From the NCBI GenBank assembly GCA_038120295.1, contig JAYOLL010000009.1:61493-125492 (forward strand): 64,000 bases of DNA, written 5' to 3'. The translations under genes and the position numbers were made by a program. The stretch comes from JAYOEY01 sp038120295 (GTDB taxonomy: Bacteria; Pseudomonadota; Alphaproteobacteria; MPNO01; UBA2964). Numbering within the stretch: the stretch's first letter is position 1; every line of letters begins with the position of its first letter. Positions 27,060-35,114 of the stretch are shown here, one piece after another. The notes below the pieces were generated by a model. That model ran no database searches, was not told where the DNA came from, and saw only the letters and a list, made by a program, of their open reading frames with translations.

Positions 27060-27902
27060 TTACTGGGTAACGGAAACCTCGACCCGACGGTTGAGCGCCT
27101 GTTTGGCGCCGTCCTTCGTGGCGACCGCCGGGCGTTCCTCGCCCGAGACGATCACACCGATATCTCCCTCGACCTTGCTGGCGTCGATCGCCGCAGAGAC
27201 GGTCTTGGCCCGCTTGGTCGCGAGGATGTAGTTGTACTCGACAGAACCAGCGCGGTCGGTAAAGGACTCGATCGAAACCTTCGCGCCCTTCTTGATTTCG
27301 CTGTTCATGAAGTCCACTGCCGCCTTGCCGGCCTTGTTCAGTTTCGAACTGTTGAAGTCGAAATAGACGACGTACTTGAAGGTCTGGGGCTTGCGTGCGG
27401 CTTTTTTCTTGGCGGGCTTCTTTGCGCCCATAGCCGCGTTGACCTTCTTCATCGCATCCTCGAAGCCCTTGCGGCAGGCAGCGATATCCGGCGGCTGAAT
27501 GTTCTCTTCCGCCTGTTCGACCCAGCAGTCGAACATGACCTGTGCCTTGGCGGCGTCCGCCGGCGCTTTCTTCGTCGCGCTCGCCTTCAGGGCGGCGACG
27601 AGGTCGGCGCGAGCCTTGACGAGTTGCCCCTTATGCGGCTCAACCAGCTTGTGATTCGATGTCTCTACCGGCGCGGTCGGTTTCCCCATGGCGGCGGCCT
27701 TGGCGCGTTCGACATAATCGTCGCCCGAGTTCCAGTCGATCTGGTCGTATTCTTCGTCGGCGAGTTTGACGTAACCGTCGCGCAGGCCGGTCTCGAACGC
27801 GCCGCCGTTGACCTTCATCTGGGATACGAGGCTCGTGTCGGCGCATGCGGCCGCAAGGACCGCGGCCAGCGAGACCGCCATCAGTCGTTTGAGTGTCTTC
27901 AT
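27060..27902 (-). CDS. OmpA-family lipoprotein
   Basis: 280 residues. A signal peptide ending LAAVLAAAC suggests a lipoprotein with the acylated Cys at residue 20. A helical, Lys/Ala-rich middle leads to a C-terminal OmpA domain (about 175-280). That domain has the peptidoglycan-binding pattern: VYFDFNSSKLNKAG, SIESFTDRAGSVEYNYILATKRA, then ALNRRVEVSVTQ. It probably anchors the outer membrane to the wall. The usual TDxxG reads TDRAG, which is acceptable. Confidence 0.85.
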   Translation of the reverse strand: MKTLKRLMAVSLAAVLAAACADTSLVSQMKVNGGAFETGLRDGYVKLADEEYDQIDWNSGDDYVERAKAAAMGKPTAPVETSNHKLVEPHKGQLVKARADLVAALKASATKKAPADAAKAQVMFDCWVEQAEENIQPPDIAACRKGFEDAMKKVNAAMGAKKPAKKKAARKPQTFKYVVYFDFNSSKLNKAGKAAVDFMNSEIKKGAKVSIESFTDRAGSVEYNYILATKRAKTVSAAIDASKVEGDIGVIVSGEERPAVATKDGAKQALNRRVEVSVTQ

Positions 27903-28055
27903 GGTACTCTCTGATTTGTTGGATTCGATTGTTAAATGCGAAAGCGGTGTTCGGCCCTGTCACCGTATTGTTTGAAAATCGGCAACACCCCCCTTGACCG
28001 GCCTGAAACATTAACCAAAGTGCCCGTTCGGGCAAGGGCCTTCGGCACCGAAGGC

Positions 28056-28087
28056 AAAAAAAGGGCGGCGCAGGCCGCGCCGCCCTT
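28056..28087 (-). terminator. Terminator of the TctC-like gene (minus strand)
   Basis: Read on the minus strand, an 11-bp stem AAGGGCGGCGC/GCGCCGCCCTT with a 5-nt loop runs into seven T's. It lies just downstream of the stop at 28112. A second hairpin (GCCTTCGG/CCGAAGGC) follows. Confidence 0.88.
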
Positions 28088-28111
28088 GCGTTCTTATATT
28101 CGGAACAGCGG

Positions 28112-29407
28112 CTATTTTCCGCACTCTACCCGGCCGGGCGTGGTCTTCGGACCCTCCCACCAGATATTGCAGTTCATGCCGACCTTGACGTCCTTCGACT
28201 TGGCTTTCTGTCCGTCCACCTTGACCTTGGTGTAGCTGCCCCGCATGCGGGCCTTGTGCTCCTTGTCGCCGGATTTGAAAGAGAAACGACCGCGCTTTCC
28301 GGTCTTTGTCACAACGCCCGATATCTTGATCCAGTTAACCTCGCGCAGCTTCGATTTCGGGTTCTTGAGGATATCGGCGTAGCGTTTGAACAGATGTTTC
28401 GGCGTCTTCGCGAGATCCTTGACGAGTTGCTCCACTTCCTCGCCGCTGGCAGCACTGATCAGAAGCTTCAGTTTCTTCGCTTCCGCCAGGTATCTTTCGT
28501 CATTATGCGTCGCCATGAAGGCCGCGCGGAGCGCCTGGAGCCGTTCCTTCGGCAGTCCCGGCGGAGCGGCGAACGGACGCGCCATGAAGAAGGGAGCCTC
28601 CATCATCTTGATCAGCGCGAGATCCTCGTCGTTCTTGACCAGTTCGCGCGCTGTCGGCACATCCGGAAAATCCGGCAGCCGCTTGACCGTAGCGAACTGC
28701 ATAAGGATGCTGACCGGTGAATCCGGTCTGAGCCAGGCCGGGTTCGAGGTCTTGATCGACGAATAGCCGACCATGCGGGCATCCATTTCGCCGCGTTCGA
28801 CGGCAAGATAAAGCGTGTTGCCACCGGGATAGCCCCGCACCACCTGAGCGTTTATATTGTAAACCGCACGTAGGACGACCGGTACGTCATGCCCGTCCGA
28901 GCCCGGACCTGTCGCCGCGAAGTTGAGCAGCTTGCCGGTTTTCTGCAGGTCGGAGAAGGTTTTTGCGCCCGCATCCTTGCGGATCGCCAGCAAGTAGGCT
29001 TCGCCCTTGTAGCTCGAAGACGTTCCGAGCCAGCCAAGTTTCAGCGGATCGTAGCGGATCGCCTTGTGATCGCTCGAAAAAGCATAGAGTGCTGCGCTGC
29101 GCGCAAAGGTGCCGAACTCGATGCCGGTCTTGGGCGAGACATTGTACAGGGTATTGACGACTTTGAGCCCACCGGCGCCGGGCTGGTTGACCGCCACGAC
29201 GTTGGGCTTGCCCGGCAGATACTTGCCGATATGACGGGCGAGCTGACGTCCATATCGGTCATAGCCGCCGCCGGCGCCATAGCCGATCAGGACGCGAATG
29301 GTTTCGCCCTCGAACATTTCCTTTGCGGTCGCTTTCTGGGACAGCATCGCCGACGTTCCGGCCGCGATGAGCGCGCACATGCCGGTAATTCCCAACAGTT
29401 TCTGCAT
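28112..29407 (-). CDS. Tripartite tricarboxylate transporter substrate-binding protein (Bug/TctC) with an extra C-terminal domain
   Basis: A periplasmic binding protein of 431 residues; usual Bug proteins have about 320. The signal peptide spans residues 1-28. The Bug fold follows: IRVLIGYGAGGGYDRYGR, VVNQPGAGGLKVVN, FAATGPGSDGHD and PGGNTLYLAVERGEMD. The last ~80 residues, from VNWIKISGVVTKTGKRGRF, form a basic beta-rich module with an OB-like repeat pattern (similar in style to DUF5666) and two late cysteines that could pair. No TctA/TctB membrane partners are nearby. AGGAGG precedes the ATG. The ligand is unknown. Confidence 0.82.
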   Translation of the reverse strand: MQKLLGITGMCALIAAGTSAMLSQKATAKEMFEGETIRVLIGYGAGGGYDRYGRQLARHIGKYLPGKPNVVAVNQPGAGGLKVVNTLYNVSPKTGIEFGTFARSAALYAFSSDHKAIRYDPLKLGWLGTSSSYKGEAYLLAIRKDAGAKTFSDLQKTGKLLNFAATGPGSDGHDVPVVLRAVYNINAQVVRGYPGGNTLYLAVERGEMDARMVGYSSIKTSNPAWLRPDSPVSILMQFATVKRLPDFPDVPTARELVKNDEDLALIKMMEAPFFMARPFAAPPGLPKERLQALRAAFMATHNDERYLAEAKKLKLLISAASGEEVEQLVKDLAKTPKHLFKRYADILKNPKSKLREVNWIKISGVVTKTGKRGRFSFKSGDKEHKARMRGSYTKVKVDGQKAKSKDVKVGMNCNIWWEGPKTTPGRVECGK

Positions 29408-29597
29408 GAAGTCCTCCTGAATTTTCTGAACGCTGGCTTCTTGTGTGCCACGCGCCGCCTGACAGGCGGGAGAGCATATAACCCTTTCAGGATTGGGAAA
29501 AACACAAAATTGCGGCGGTGGTCGGGGCCAGTCCCGCTTTCGCCCGCGTGCCCGTTAGGGCTACACTCGCTACAGGAAAACAGAACGGTCCGTTTCG

Positions 29598-30263
29598 ATG
29601 TTTAGCTGCATTCCAGATGTCCTGACGAAGGAAGAAGTCGCCAGGCTGCGCGCCTTGTCGCGACATGTAGAGTATGAAGACGGCACCCGATCCGCTGGAA
29701 AGCGCATTCATGACATCAAACAGAACCTCCAGATGTCGAACGAATCCCCAGGGCAGGAGGAAGTTCGCCAGATCGTTCTCGAAGCGCTGAACAGGAACCA
29801 GGCGTTCCAGAGTGTAGCCATGCCCGTCAGGATCGTTCCGCCGACGCTCAGCCGTTACCGCGACGGGATGACCTACGGTAGCCACGTAGACGCGTCGACC
29901 ATGTACGGTATTCGCGCCGATGTTTCGTTTACCCTGTTTCTCAACGATCCCGGGACCTATGACGGCGGCGAACTCACGGTCGATCATGGGGCCGGCGTCA
30001 ACACCTTCAAGCTGGAGCCCGGCCAGGCGGTGGTTTACCCGACGAGCGCCTTTCACTGGGTTACCCCGGTGACGCGTGGGGAAAGGCTGGCGGTCGTGTC
30101 ATGGGTGCAAAGCGCGGTGCGGCGCGGCGACCGGCGTGAGCTTTTGCAGGATCTGAAGACAGCCATTGATGCGTTGAGCGCAGCACAGGCCCCCGACGCC
30201 GAAACAATCCAGCGACTGGTGAAGACGCGCACCAACCTGCTGCGAATGTGGATGGAGCTTTGA
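29598..30263 (+). CDS. Fe(II)/2-oxoglutarate-dependent dioxygenase, PKHD type (PiuC/YbiX family)
   Basis: 221 residues, the normal length for PiuC-like hydroxylases often linked to iron uptake. The facial triad is His96-x-Asp98 (GSHVDAS) and His153 (SAFHWVTPV). Arg163 in GERLAVVSW is placed to hold 2-oxoglutarate. No TonB receptor or siderophore gene is next to it here. The following small gene overlaps its 3' end. Confidence 0.92.
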   Translation: MFSCIPDVLTKEEVARLRALSRHVEYEDGTRSAGKRIHDIKQNLQMSNESPGQEEVRQIVLEALNRNQAFQSVAMPVRIVPPTLSRYRDGMTYGSHVDASTMYGIRADVSFTLFLNDPGTYDGGELTVDHGAGVNTFKLEPGQAVVYPTSAFHWVTPVTRGERLAVVSWVQSAVRRGDRRELLQDLKTAIDALSAAQAPDAETIQRLVKTRTNLLRMWMEL

Positions 30264-30691
30264 ACAGCCTTTTCCGGTTTGCAGCAACTGCCGTTTCGGC
30301 GGCGGCAATCGGAGCGGTCGGCGTTTCCACCGTGTATGCCGACGATCTCCCGCCGGCTAATGCGGAACCGCTGTTTGAGTCCCCCGGGATGCCCGACGCG
30401 GACGGCATGCACCGGCAGATGAAGGCGTTCCCGGCGGGCGACATCGATACCGAACTCCGCAAACAGATCGAAAAACTGCAGGGTGAACTCGATACGCTTC
30501 GGCGGACGCGCGCCCGTCTCGATTTGCAGCAGCGGCGGTGCGGCAGCGCGCCCGTCGGCGAATGCCGGGCCGGATACGATTTCCTGAAACAGCGATACGA
30601 AACGCAGGCCGGCCGGGTGCGGATGGGGCGCATGAAATTGCAGGCCCTATACAGGGAGCGTCAAGAACTTCTGAAGGCACGTCCTCGGTGA
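30248..30691 (+). CDS. Hypothetical exported protein with a coiled coil
   Basis: About 147 residues from a GTG at 30248 (a TTG at 30260 is an alternative). An N-terminal signal peptide (FRFAATAVSAAAIGAVGVST, cut near YADD) is followed by a helical region with heptads (LRKQIEKLQGELDTLRRTRA) and a Cys pair (RRCGSAPVGECRAG). It overlaps the PiuC-like gene by 16 bases, so expression may be coupled. Family not recognised. Confidence 0.6.
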   Translation: MDGALNSLFRFAATAVSAAAIGAVGVSTVYADDLPPANAEPLFESPGMPDADGMHRQMKAFPAGDIDTELRKQIEKLQGELDTLRRTRARLDLQQRRCGSAPVGECRAGYDFLKQRYETQAGRVRMGRMKLQALYRERQELLKARPR

Positions 30692-30776
30692 GCATGCCGA
30701 TGTCTCCCGCCTCCAAAAATTGATTCTTAACGAATTTCCGGTCCCATGCTGGCGCAATCGCCGACTGGAGGACCTG

Positions 30777-31193
30777 ATGTACAAGCTTATCTATGTCAGC
30801 AACACCCGAAAACTCATGTCCGCCGACGAACTCCACGATATCCTGGAGGTGGCGCGCGCCAACAATCGGGCATCGGGCGTTACGGGCATGCTGCTCTACT
30901 GCGACGGAAATTTCCTTCAGGTTCTGGAAGGAGAAGAGCAGTCTGTCCGGACCACCTTCGACCGGATCGCGCACGACACGCGGCATGACGATATCAGCCG
31001 TATTCTGTCGGCCGACCTTCCCGGGCGCTGGACCGCGGACTGGTCGATGGCGTTTTCCCACTGCGAGTCGTCCGAGGATTTCGAAGAGGTCCTGAATCTT
31101 GCTTCGGGTCTGGCCGGAATTGACGACAAGGTCCATGGCAGCGCAATGGCACGGCGAATCCTGACGGGCTTCGTCGAACATAATCTCCGGTAA
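30777..31193 (+). CDS. BLUF-domain blue-light sensor
   Basis: A 138-residue, single-domain flavin photoreceptor. The BLUF signature is complete: Tyr6 (LIYVS), Asn30 in ANNRASGVTGMLLY, Gln48 in NFLQVLEG and Trp89 in DWSMAF. Tyr and Gln form the FAD hydrogen-bond switch. No output domain is attached, so it should signal through a partner protein, as short BLUF proteins do. A GGAGG ribosome-binding site precedes ATG 30777. No obvious partner lies next to it. Confidence 0.92.
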   Translation: MYKLIYVSNTRKLMSADELHDILEVARANNRASGVTGMLLYCDGNFLQVLEGEEQSVRTTFDRIAHDTRHDDISRILSADLPGRWTADWSMAFSHCESSEDFEEVLNLASGLAGIDDKVHGSAMARRILTGFVEHNLR

Positions 31194-31320
31194 ATCCGTT
31201 TCGCTGCCTGTTAAATCCAGCCGGTAAACCCAGCCGGTAAAACCAGCCGACCGGTATTCTCCCGCTGGCAGTCGCGCTACTCCGGCCGGCGCACTACTAT
31301 TGCCCATCGTTGACGGAGAG

Positions 31321-32223
31321 ATGAGGCAGAAAGTGGAATCGGCGACACCATGGCGGATCAGGGGAAAACGTGTTTATCGCGAATTTTCCCAGGCGGAACT
31401 CGACGTTCAGTACGACGCGCGCGCCACAGCGCCCGACGGGCAGAAATATCGCGATTTCATTTCCGAAAACAGTGCGCGAGTCAGGGCGGAACGCGACTGT
31501 CGGCAGAATGTTCGGTACGGACCGAGCGAAGCGGAAGTGGTAAATATCTTCCCCGCTGACAGACCCGGCTCGCCTGTCGTCTATTTCATTCACGGCGGCT
31601 ACTGGCGGTCGTCCAGCCAGAACGACGTGGACCTTTACGCGGATGTCTTCGTTCCCGCTGGCTGTGCCTATGTGACCGTCAATTATGCGCTGGCGCCTGG
31701 CGTTTCGATCGACGAGATCGTCCGGCAATGCCGCAGCGCGCTTGCCTGGACCTATAACAACGCCGAGAGCTTCAACGGCGACCCCGATCGCGTACATGTT
31801 ATTGGCCGGTCTGCGGGCGGGCATCTGACCGGAATGATGCTGGCGGATGGGTGGCGGAAAGATTTCAACCTGCCCGATAACCTGATAAAGGGCGCGACGG
31901 CGTTGAGCGGCCTGTTCGATCTGGAGCCGGTGCGTCTGTCGAGCGTCAACGACTGGGCGAAGCTCGACAAGGAGGCGGCCTGGCGCAACAGCCCGGTTCA
32001 TCACATGCCCAGGGTCGGATTTCCGCTTATTCTTGGCTGGGGCGAGAACGAAACCGGCGAGTTCAAGCGGCAGTCGGACCTGTACCGGGTCGCCTGGCAG
32101 TCGCGCGGCTGGCCGTGCCAGACGATGGAGTTCCCCGGCAAGCATCATTTCGCCTCGATGCCTGACCTGATGTATCCCGATGAGCCCTGCACCAAGGCGG
32201 TGCTGGCGCAGATCGGGATTTGA
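31321..32223 (+). CDS. Alpha/beta hydrolase (kynurenine formamidase/BD-FAE-like)
   Basis: 300 residues. HGGYWRS is the oxyanion-hole motif of the HSL/formamidase group, GRSAGGH the nucleophile elbow, and the His is in GKHHFASM. This layout is common in arylformamidase-like esterases, but no tryptophan-degradation genes are adjacent. I preferred ATG 31321, after ACGGAGAG, over a TTG seven codons earlier. The scaffold gap begins 40 bp after the stop. Confidence 0.85.
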   Translation: MRQKVESATPWRIRGKRVYREFSQAELDVQYDARATAPDGQKYRDFISENSARVRAERDCRQNVRYGPSEAEVVNIFPADRPGSPVVYFIHGGYWRSSSQNDVDLYADVFVPAGCAYVTVNYALAPGVSIDEIVRQCRSALAWTYNNAESFNGDPDRVHVIGRSAGGHLTGMMLADGWRKDFNLPDNLIKGATALSGLFDLEPVRLSSVNDWAKLDKEAAWRNSPVHHMPRVGFPLILGWGENETGEFKRQSDLYRVAWQSRGWPCQTMEFPGKHHFASMPDLMYPDEPCTKAVLAQIGI

Positions 32224-32418
32224 ATGTCGGGCGGTTTCGCGATTTACCTATCGAAACTGGGGCNNNNNNNNNNNNNNNNNNNNNNNNNNNNNNNNNNNNN
32301 NNNNNNNNNNNNNNNNNNNNNNNNNNNNNNNNNNNNNNNNNNNNNNNNNNNNNNNNNNNNNNNCAGATCGGGATTTGAATGTCGGGCGGTTTCGCGATTT
32401 ACCTATCGAAACTGGGGC
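32209..32418. other. Scaffold gap (100 N, 32264-32363) flanked by an identical 55-bp direct repeat
   Basis: The 55 bases at 32209-32263 recur exactly at 32364-32418 with only N's between. The first copy includes the last codons of the hydrolase gene. Equal contig ends of odd k-mer-like length around a fixed 100-N spacer are typical of two de Bruijn contigs that overlap but were not merged. I infer that the gap is spurious and that one repeat copy is real. Confidence 0.85.
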
Positions 32419-32518
32419 AATTCCGTTTTTCTTTGAAGAGAATTTGTCGCATTATCGTCTGTAAAGTGTTTCCGGTCGCTTCGCGGTCGGGAGCATTGAC
32501 GGTGCAACAGGAAGGATC

Positions 32519-33466
32519 ATGGCCATGGAAATGAAAAAACTCGTTCTCGAAAATACATCGCCCTTTCAGGGGCTGGCGGAACTTGTCGCGGACAGGGAAG
32601 GTCTGTTCGAGAAGGAAGGCCTGATCGTCGAATGGGCCGATCGCCATGCCGGCGTCGACAAGTCCACGCAGACTGATATCACCGATCCCAAGGGACTAGA
32701 TCCGCATGTCAGCCACGGCAAGCTGTTCGAGGAAGGCAAGGCGGACATGTACAACGCCTGCGAATGGGGCAATTACTGCCGCGTGCAGGACACCAAGGTC
32801 TCGTCCGGCCGCCAGGTGGGCCGCCGTGCGATCGTCACCTATGCCGGTATCGTCGTGCGTCCGGAATCGGAGGTCTATACCACGCAGCAGCTCGCCGGAA
32901 AGCTGATCGGCGTGCCGTTCTACTTCGGCACGCACTATCTGACCCTGCACCTGCTCGAAGGCTTCATGCCGCGCGACCAGATCAGGCTGTGCAAGGCGGG
33001 GAACGGCTCGAAGGAACGCTATCAGTCGATGATGTCGGGCGAGGTCGAGGCGACCACCCTGACCGAACCGTATCTGTCGCTGGCCGAGAAGAACGGCTGC
33101 CGGGTGATCTGCAGCGCTTTCTATCACGGCACCGAGGTCGCTTCCGACAAGGTCGATGCCGACACCTACGCCAAGTTCAACCGGGCGGTTCGCGAAGCGG
33201 TCAAGCGGATCAATGCCGACAAGACCAAGTACCTCCAGTATTTCATCGACTGTCACAAGGACGAGGATCCGGAAATAGCCGGGCTCACCGTCGCCGACAT
33301 GACGCCGAGCCGCATCGTCGTCGTCGATCCGGCGCCGATTCCCGATCATGAGCTCAAGGCGACCGCCGACTGGCTCAAGACCTGGGACATGCTGACGGAG
33401 ACCGACGATCACATGGATCTGGTCAACATGGACGTCCAGGTCGGCGGGCACGCTGCAGCCGAATAG
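32519..33466 (+). CDS. NMT1/THI5-like (ABC-type) substrate-binding protein without signal peptide
   Basis: A 315-residue periplasmic-binding-protein fold resembling NMT1-like proteins: LVLENTSPFQGLAELVADRE, KLIGVPFYFGTHYLT and SGEVEATTLTEPYLSLAEK. There is no N-terminal signal, so it is either cytoplasmic, a sensor, or handled otherwise. No permease or ATPase gene is adjacent. ATG codons at 32519 and 32525 are both usable; the second sits better behind AGGAAGG. Ligand unknown. Confidence 0.75.
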   Translation: MAMEMKKLVLENTSPFQGLAELVADREGLFEKEGLIVEWADRHAGVDKSTQTDITDPKGLDPHVSHGKLFEEGKADMYNACEWGNYCRVQDTKVSSGRQVGRRAIVTYAGIVVRPESEVYTTQQLAGKLIGVPFYFGTHYLTLHLLEGFMPRDQIRLCKAGNGSKERYQSMMSGEVEATTLTEPYLSLAEKNGCRVICSAFYHGTEVASDKVDADTYAKFNRAVREAVKRINADKTKYLQYFIDCHKDEDPEIAGLTVADMTPSRIVVVDPAPIPDHELKATADWLKTWDMLTETDDHMDLVNMDVQVGGHAAAE

Positions 33467-33493
33467 ATCCGGCTGCAAACCGGTTTTGAAATC

Positions 33494-33528
33494 GGGGCGG
33501 GGGCTCAGGCTCCTGTCCCCTGTTTTTT
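33494..33528 (+). terminator. Probable terminator after the NMT1-like gene
   Basis: A GC-rich imperfect hairpin (GGGG...GGGGGCT/GGCTCC...CCCC) is followed by TGTTTTTT. It lies 27 bp after the stop. Confidence 0.65.
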
Positions 33529-33645
33529 GCTTCCGCATGAGTATTGAAAAGATTCGCAATTTTTCGTTAGAAAGGTTGCGAGGATGATCGGTTCGCGACG
33601 CGTCGAAGGCGTGCCCCGCGGCCGCGATTTAGGAGGGGTGAGACG

Positions 33646-33795
33646 ATTTTCAGGAACCTCACCAGAGAGCAGAAGCGCGATATCGCGAAGAAGACGCTGC
33701 GCGTCGGCCTGATGGTTGTTCTTCTGCCGATTCTGATCGTTGTGCTGTCGATCGGGCTCGCCTTCGTCTTCGTACTCTTCACAGCCGGGCGATAG
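33646..33795 (+). CDS. Candidate small single-pass membrane protein with an ATT start
   Basis: A 49-residue frame has a basic N-terminus (FRNLTREQKRDIAKKTLR) followed by one strong hydrophobic helix and a stop. AGGAGGGG at 33631-33638 lies 7 nt before the ATT at 33646, ideal ribosome-binding spacing, and no ATG, GTG or TTG of this frame exists at that place. The only in-frame ATG begins inside the membrane helix. Either ATT is a rare start codon, as in infC, or a base error replaced ATG. It precedes ispG in the same direction. Too short to assign a family. Confidence 0.5.
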   Translation: MFRNLTREQKRDIAKKTLRVGLMVVLLPILIVVLSIGLAFVFVLFTAGR

Positions 33796-33866
33796 GCGGA
33801 ATTTTCGCGTTCGGAGCAGAACTTTTCTCCTGTAACCGACGCCGGAATTCGCCTATGTAATTCGCT

Positions 33867-35114
33867 ATGCAGGACACAGCGACATTCATCAGAAGACGCC
33901 GCAGCGTGCCGGTGAAAATCGGCTCGGTCACGGTCGGCGGCGACGCGCCTATCGTGGTCCAGTCGATGACCAACACCGATACGGCGGATGTGGACTCCAC
34001 AGTTGCGCAGGTCGCGGATCTGGCGCGGGCCGGTTCCGAACTGGTGCGCATCACGGTCGATCGCGAGGATTCCGCGAAGGCGGTCGCGCCTATACGGGAC
34101 AAGCTCGCGAAGCAGGGCGTCGAGGTGCCGCTGGTCGGCGATTTTCACTATATCGGCCACCAGCTTCTGACCAAGTATCCGGACTGCGCTGAGGCGCTGG
34201 CGAAATACCGCATCAATCCCGGCAATGTCGGGTTCCGCGAGAAGCGCGACCTCCAGTTCTCGACCATGATCGAGGTCGCGCTGAAATATGACCGGCCCGT
34301 CCGCATCGGCGTCAACTGGGGCAGTCTCGACCAGGAGCTGCTGACCCATCTGATGGACGAGAATGCAACGGCCGAAAAGCCGCGCGAGGCGTTCGAGATA
34401 ACGCGCGAATCCATGATCCAGTCGGCCCTGCTGTCCTGCGAGCGCGCCCATGAGATCGGCATGGGGCCGGATAAGATCGTGATCTCCTGCAAGGTCTCCG
34501 AGGTGCAGGATTTGATCGCGGTTTATAGCGACCTGGCAGTGCGCTGCGACTACGCGCTGCATCTCGGCCTGACCGAGGCCGGCATGGGCTCGAAGGGCAT
34601 TGTCGCGTCCACCGCGGGGATGGCGGTGCTGCTGCAGCAGGGGATCGGCGACACGATCCGTGTCTCGCTCACGCCCGAACCTGGCGGCGATCGCACGCGC
34701 GAGGTCATCGTCGCGCAGGAAATGCTGCAGACCATGGGGCTGCGCTCCTTCGTGCCTCTGGTGACGTCCTGCCCCGGCTGCGGGCGCACCACCAGCACGG
34801 TGTTTCAGGAACTTGCCGACAAGATCCAGACCCATATCCGCACCAAGATGCCGGAATGGCGCGAACGCTATGACGGGGTCGAGGAGATGAACGTCGCGGT
34901 GATGGGCTGCATCGTCAACGGGCCGGGCGAAAGCAAGCACGCCAATATCGGCATCTCGCTGCCCGGCACCGGCGAGGAACCGGCGGCGCCCGTCTTCATC
35001 GACGGCAAAAAGGAAATGACGCTGCGCGGCCCGGGCATCGCCGAGGAATTCCACAGGATCGTCGACGATTACGTCGAGACGCATTACGCGAAGAAGGAAG
35101 CGGGGGACGCTTAA
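33867..35114 (+). CDS. ispG: 4-hydroxy-3-methylbut-2-en-1-yl diphosphate synthase (MEP pathway)
   Basis: IspG reductively converts MEcPP to HMBPP using a 4Fe-4S cluster. It has 415 residues, the normal two-domain bacterial form. The TIM-barrel start is VGGDAPIVVQSMTNTDTADV. Cluster ligands Cys302 and Cys305 (SCPGCGRT) and Cys348 (MGCIVNGPGE, with Glu355) are all present. Its stop overlaps that of the convergent transporter gene. Confidence 0.96.
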   Translation: MQDTATFIRRRRSVPVKIGSVTVGGDAPIVVQSMTNTDTADVDSTVAQVADLARAGSELVRITVDREDSAKAVAPIRDKLAKQGVEVPLVGDFHYIGHQLLTKYPDCAEALAKYRINPGNVGFREKRDLQFSTMIEVALKYDRPVRIGVNWGSLDQELLTHLMDENATAEKPREAFEITRESMIQSALLSCERAHEIGMGPDKIVISCKVSEVQDLIAVYSDLAVRCDYALHLGLTEAGMGSKGIVASTAGMAVLLQQGIGDTIRVSLTPEPGGDRTREVIVAQEMLQTMGLRSFVPLVTSCPGCGRTTSTVFQELADKIQTHIRTKMPEWRERYDGVEEMNVAVMGCIVNGPGESKHANIGISLPGTGEEPAAPVFIDGKKEMTLRGPGIAEEFHRIVDDYVETHYAKKEAGDA

